A program made the translations under genes and the position numbers. The notes under the pieces were generated by a model that did not search any database, was not told the DNA's origin, and saw only the letters and a list, made by a program, of their open reading frames with translations. A DNA stretch of 64,000 nt from assembly GCA_032718475.1 (NCBI GenBank), contig JAUCBJ010004906.1, positions 1 through 64,000 of the forward strand, in the 5' to 3' direction. Positions 59,761-64,000 of the stretch are shown one piece after another. Within the stretch, counting starts at the first letter, position 1. The number at the start of each line of letters is the position of its first letter. Source of the stretch: Nemertoderma westbladi. Its lineage: Eukaryota; Xenacoelomorpha; Nemertodermatida; Nemertodermatidae.

Positions 59761-60035
59761 CAGGTGAGACATGTCCTACTCTGTAGCCCAAATTTATTCA
59801 ATTTACATGTTACATGTGGGATTTTTTGTGTTACAGGCTTTTGTTACAGGTGGGACAAAGCTCATGCTGATAAATGTAAAAGCAACTGACGTCTATTCCA
59901 CAGTCAATTGTTGCACAAATGATTACTCACGCAAAAGCCCAATATCTGGGCTATGTGCTGATATTAGAATCTTCATATCACGTTTGTTAGAACTGATTCT
60001 AGAGCATTGTAAAGCAATGATAATGCACTTGGTGT

Positions 60036-62065
60036 TACACAAGGGACAATCCTAATTGACATAATGGACTCGCACGTATAAAACCAGCCATATCTCTGGT
60101 TGTGTTTTGTATTTTTTCGTAAAATCTGGAACATTCCACTTCCCGAAGATTTTCCTTTCAAATAAGAATTTAGGTTATAGAATCCCAATAAAAACCTTTT
60201 GGTGAATTCAGGTGTTACCGTTTGGGACAAGTAATTGTCAAAAATATGGGTATATTATCTATTGTTTTATTTCAATATGATATCAATAAAACAATTTGGA
60301 AGTTATTCCATTGCATTACTCTATTATTTAGCTTTAAAATGAGCTATAACTTGTTGAAATACACCCAGTAGATGTCAAAATACATCCCCCACAATGCAAT
60401 GAACTTTTTTGGACAATTGGAAAACATGCATTTTTTAGTACTAAAAGGTCTGTAAAATCTTTCAAAGTCGGAGTGGCAGTATGACTTTTTGTGCATCTGT
60501 TGGACCTTAAAATTATCTTCAAAAATATATATAACTTTACCAGGTTCCTAAAAAAAATTTCATTCTAAAATTAAGTCGAATCGTGTGGGAAACGTTTTTG
60601 GCCACTTTTTGTGAGTTTGGGCCATATAAAGCGTAACGATCTACAACAAAAGTATATAAAGCGTGTCAAAACAGCCTACAACAAAAGTATAAAATAAGTG
60701 TGTAAAAACAAACTACAACAAAAGTATAAAATAAGCGTGTAAAAACAACCTACAACAAAAATATAAAATAAGTGTGTCAAAACGATCCACAACAAAAGTA
60801 TATAAAGCGTGTCGAAACAGCCTACAACAAAAGTATAAAATAAGCGTGTAAAAACAAAACTACAACAAAAGTATAAAATAAGCGTGTAAAAACAAAACTA
60901 CAACAAAAGTATAAAATAAGCGTGTAAAAACATAACTACAACAAAAGTATAAAAAAAGCGTGTAAAAACAAAACTACAACAAAAGTATAAAATAAGCGTG
61001 TAAAAACAAAACTAAAACAAAAGTATAAAATAAGCGTGTAAAAACAAAACTACACAAGGGACAATCCTAATTGACATAATGGACTCGCACGTATAAAACC
61101 AGCCATATCTCTGGTTGTGTTTTGTATTTTTTCGTAAAATCTGGAACATTCCACTTCCCGAAGATTTTCCTTTCAAATAAGAATTTAGGTTATAGAATCC
61201 CAATAAAAACCTTTTGGTGAATTCAGGTGTTACCGTTTGGGACAAGTAATTGTCAAAAATATGGGTATATTATCTATTGTTTTATTTCAATATGATATCA
61301 ATAAAACAATTTGGAAGTTATTCCATTGCATTACTCTATTATTTAGCTTTAAAATGAGCTATAACTTGTTGAAATACACCCAGTAGATGTCAAAATACAT
61401 CCCCCACAATGCAATGAACTTTTTTGGACAATTGAAAAACATGCATTTTTTAGTACTAAAAGGTCTGTAAAATCTTTCAAAGTCGGAGTGGCAGTATGAC
61501 TTTTTGTGCATCTGTTGGACCTTAAAATTATCTTCAAAAATATATATAACTTTACCAGGTTCCTAAAAAAAATTTCATTCTAAAATTAAGTCGAATCGTG
61601 TGGGAAACGTTTTTGGCCACTTTTTGTGAGTTTGGGCCATATAAAGCGTAACGATCTACAACAAAAGTATATAAAGCGTGTCAAAACAGCCTACAACAAA
61701 AGTATAAAATAAGTGTGTAAAAACAAACTACAACAAAAGTATAAAATAAGCGTGTAAAAACAACCTACAACAAAAATATAAAATAAGTGTGTCAAAACGA
61801 TCCACAACAAAAGTATATAAAGCGTGTCGAAACAGCCTACAACAAAAGTATAAAATAAGCGTGTAAAAACAAAACTACAACAAAAGTATAAAATAAGCGT
61901 GTAAAAACAAAACTACAACAAAAGTATAAAATAAGCGTGTAAAAACAAAACTACAACAAAAGTATAAAAAAAGCGTGTAAAAACAAAACTACAACAAAAG
62001 TATAAAATAAGCGTGTAAAAACAAAACTAAAACAAAAGTATAAAATAAGCGTGTAAAAACAAAAC
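60036..62065. repeat. Recent 1015-bp direct duplication
   Basis: The segment starting TACACAAGGGACAATCCTAA at 60036 recurs at 61051, offset 1015 bp. It covers the last ~590 bp of the transposon, its right inverted end, and ~420 bp of the 38-bp array. The non-array parts are nearly identical (one clear difference: AATTGG at ~60415 versus AATTGA at ~61430). The frames at 59973-60230 and 61012-61245 are the two copies of one chance ORF. Confidence 0.93.
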
Positions 62066-64000
62066 TACAACAAAAGTATAAAATAAGCGTGTAAAAACAA
62101 AACTACAACAAAAGTATAAAATAAGCGTGTAAAAACAAAACTACAACAAAAGTATAAAATAAGCGTGTAAAAACAAAACTACAACAAAAGTATAAAATAA
62201 GCGTGTAAAAACAAACTACAACAAAAGTATAAAATAAGCGTGTAAAAACAACCTACAAAAAAAATATAAAATAAGCGTGTCAAAACGATCCACAACAAAA
62301 GTATATAAAGCGTGTCGAAACAGCCTACAACAAAAGTATAAAATAAGCGTGTAAAAACAAAACTACAACAAAAGTATAAAATAAGCGTGTAAAAACAAAA
62401 CTACAACAAAAGTATAAAATAAGCGTGTAAAAACAAAACTACAACAAAAGTATAAAAAAAGCGTGTAAAAACAAAACTACAACAAAAGTATAAAATAAGC
62501 GTGTAAAAACAAAACTAAAACAAAAGTATAAAATAAGCGTGTAAAAACAAAACTACAACAAAAGTATAAAATAAGCGTGTAAAAACAAAACTACAACAAA
62601 AGTATAAAATAAGCGTGTAAAAACAAAACTACAACAAAAGTATAAAATAAGCGTGTAAAAACAAAACTACAACAAAAGTATAAAATAAGCGTGTAAAAAC
62701 AAACTACAACAAAAGTATAAAATAAGCGTGTAAAAACAACCTACAAAAAAAATATAAAATAAGCGTGTCAAAACGATCCACAACAAAAGTATATAAAGCG
62801 TGTCGAAACAGCCTACAACAAAAGTATAAAATAAGCGTGTAAAAACAAAACTACAACAAAAGTATAAAATAAGCGTGTAAAAACAAAACTACAACAAAAG
62901 TATAAAATAAGCGTGTAAAAACAAAACTACAACAAAAGTATAAAATAAGCGTGTAAAAACAAAACTACAACAAAAGTATAAAATAAGCGTGTAAAAACAA
63001 AACTACAACAAAAGTATAAAATAAGCGTGTAAAAACAAAACTACAACAAAAGTATAAAATAAGCGTGTAAAAACAAAACAACAACAAAAGTATAAAATAA
63101 GCGTGTAAAAACAAAACTACAACAAAAGTATAAAATAAGCGTGTAAAAACAAAACTACAACAAAAGTATAAAATAAGCGTGTAAAAACAAAACTACAACA
63201 AAAGTATAAAATAAGCGTGTAACAAACAAAACTACAACAAAAGTATAAAATAAGCGTGTAAAAACAAAACTACAACAAAAGTATAAAATAAGCGTGTAAA
63301 AACAAACTACAACAAAAGTATAAAATAAGCGTGTAAAAACAACCTACAAAAAAAATATAAAATAAGCGTGTCAAAACGATCCACAACAAAAGTATATAAA
63401 GCGTGTCGAAACAGCCTACAACAAAAGTATAAAATAAGCGTGTAAAAACAAAACTACAACAAAAGTATAAAATAAGCGTGTAAAAACAAAACTACAACAA
63501 AAGTATAAAATAAGCGTGTAAAAACAAAACTACAACAAAAGTATAAAATAAGCGTGTAAAAACAAAACTACAACAAAAGTATAAAATAAGCGTGTAAAAA
63601 CAAAACTACAACAAAAGTATAAAATAAGCGTGTAAAAACAAAACTACAACAAAAGTATAAAATAAGCGTGTAAAAACAAAACTACAACAAAAGTATAAAA
63701 TAAGCGTGTAAAAACAAAACTACAACAAAAGTATAAAATAAGCGTGTAAAAACAAAACTACAACAAAAGTATAAAATAAGCGTGTAAAAACAAAACTACA
63801 ACAAAAGTATAAAATAAGCGTGTAAAAACAAAACTACAACAAAAGTATAAAATAAGCGTGTAAAAACAAAACTACAACAAAAGTATAAAATAAGCGTGTA
63901 AAAACAAAACTACAACAAAAGTATAAAATAAGCGTGTAAAAACAAAACTACAACAAAAGTATAAAATAAGCGTGTAAAAACAAAACTACAACAAAAGTAT
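60625..64000 (-). repeat. Splice-junction minisatellite 5, distal part: 38-bp acceptor-bearing units to the window end
   Basis: Plus-strand unit ACAACAAAAGTATAAAATAA + GCGTGTAAAAACAAAACT (38 bp; 36-37 in variants). The complement repeats TTATTTTATACTTTTGTTGT + AG, an acceptor-like 3' end. Distal units have lost the exon-like GTCGTTTTGACACGC in favour of GTTTTGTTTTTACACGC; variant units with CGATCCACAACAAAAGTATATAAAGCGTG keep it better and recur about every 480-600 bp (about 60790, 61800, 62287, 62775, 63378), giving a higher-order repeat. The array continues past the window. Confidence 0.92.

Larger units (their letters stand above)
56874..60624 (-). mobile_element. 3.75-kb DNA transposon inserted in the acceptor array
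   Basis: Inverted ends of ~30 bp (TGGCTCAAACTCCCAAAAAG... / TGGCCCAAACTCACAAAAAG...) with a TATA target duplication (56870-56873, 60625-60628). The minus strand holds a decayed ORF at 59760-59195 with IRWIYLEAGHGKGPADGVGG and a VKDTIP...PGNWKG tail. I recall that HGKGPADGVGGTIKR block from uncharacterised transposon proteins of invertebrates; I cannot name the superfamily. A 42-bp VNTR occupies 57430-59040. The host insertion site matches the array variant AAAGTATATAAAGCG. Confidence 0.8.

Noticed and set aside
59973-61245. Repeated MSQTVTPEFTKRFLLG frame as a conserved gene
   Set aside because: It occurs twice only because of the 1015-bp duplication; it lies in the non-coding end of the transposon.

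Overview
This is nuclear DNA from an animal, probably a marine spiralian (lophotrochozoan) invertebrate. Six conserved metazoan genes are recognisable, two of them split by spliceosomal introns. The non-coding DNA is AT-rich, with tRNA-derived SINEs, MITE-like elements and many long poly-C/poly-G runs. Two SINEs carry a 3' core (GTCGATAAAAT...AGTACCAG) that resembles, from memory, the core of cephalopod and other lophotrochozoan SINEs; the lineage guess rests mainly on this and is weak.

Layout. 1-8.6 kb: SINE, MITEs and a 5.2-kb, 32-bp minisatellite. 8.6-10.0 kb: mitochondrial ribosomal protein mL38 (MRPL38), plus strand, no introns. 12.3-14.8 kb: TELO2, plus strand, no introns. 17.9-56.7 kb: twelve minus-strand exons encoding the last ~1600 residues of UNC79, a large subunit of the NALCN sodium-leak channel complex; its 5' exons lie beyond position 64000. 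All eleven internal splice phases agree. One UNC79 intron (27064-53114, 26 kb) holds three complete genes on the same strand: a furin-type proprotein convertase (36.6-40.0 kb, three exons), HMCES (42.1-43.1 kb, no introns) and STPG1 (48.4-49.4 kb, no introns, with an RFX X-box upstream).

Roughly 25 kb (about 40%) of the window is tandem repeat. The main discovery is where these arrays sit. Six arrays in two genes each have a repeat unit that contains the exon-intron boundary itself. Four multiply a 5' splice donor (UNC79 at 18.2-19.5, 24.6-26.3 and 54.8-56.1 kb; furin at 37.9-38.5 kb). Two multiply a 3' splice acceptor (UNC79 at 27.0-30.9 kb and 56.7-64.0 kb). The exon end and the start of the intron have been copied together about 14 to more than 80 times. 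I call them splice-junction minisatellites; I know of no named class like this. Other minisatellites grow out of SINE 3' tails (31.7-33.9, 43.7-44.8 and 49.8-52.8 kb) or lie inside a DNA transposon (57.4-59.0 kb).

The genes do not form an operon. UNC79 (ion channel), furin (secretory-pathway protease), HMCES (abasic-site repair), STPG1 (sperm tail/cilium), TELO2 (PIKK maturation) and MRPL38 (mitochondrial translation) are functionally unrelated neighbours.
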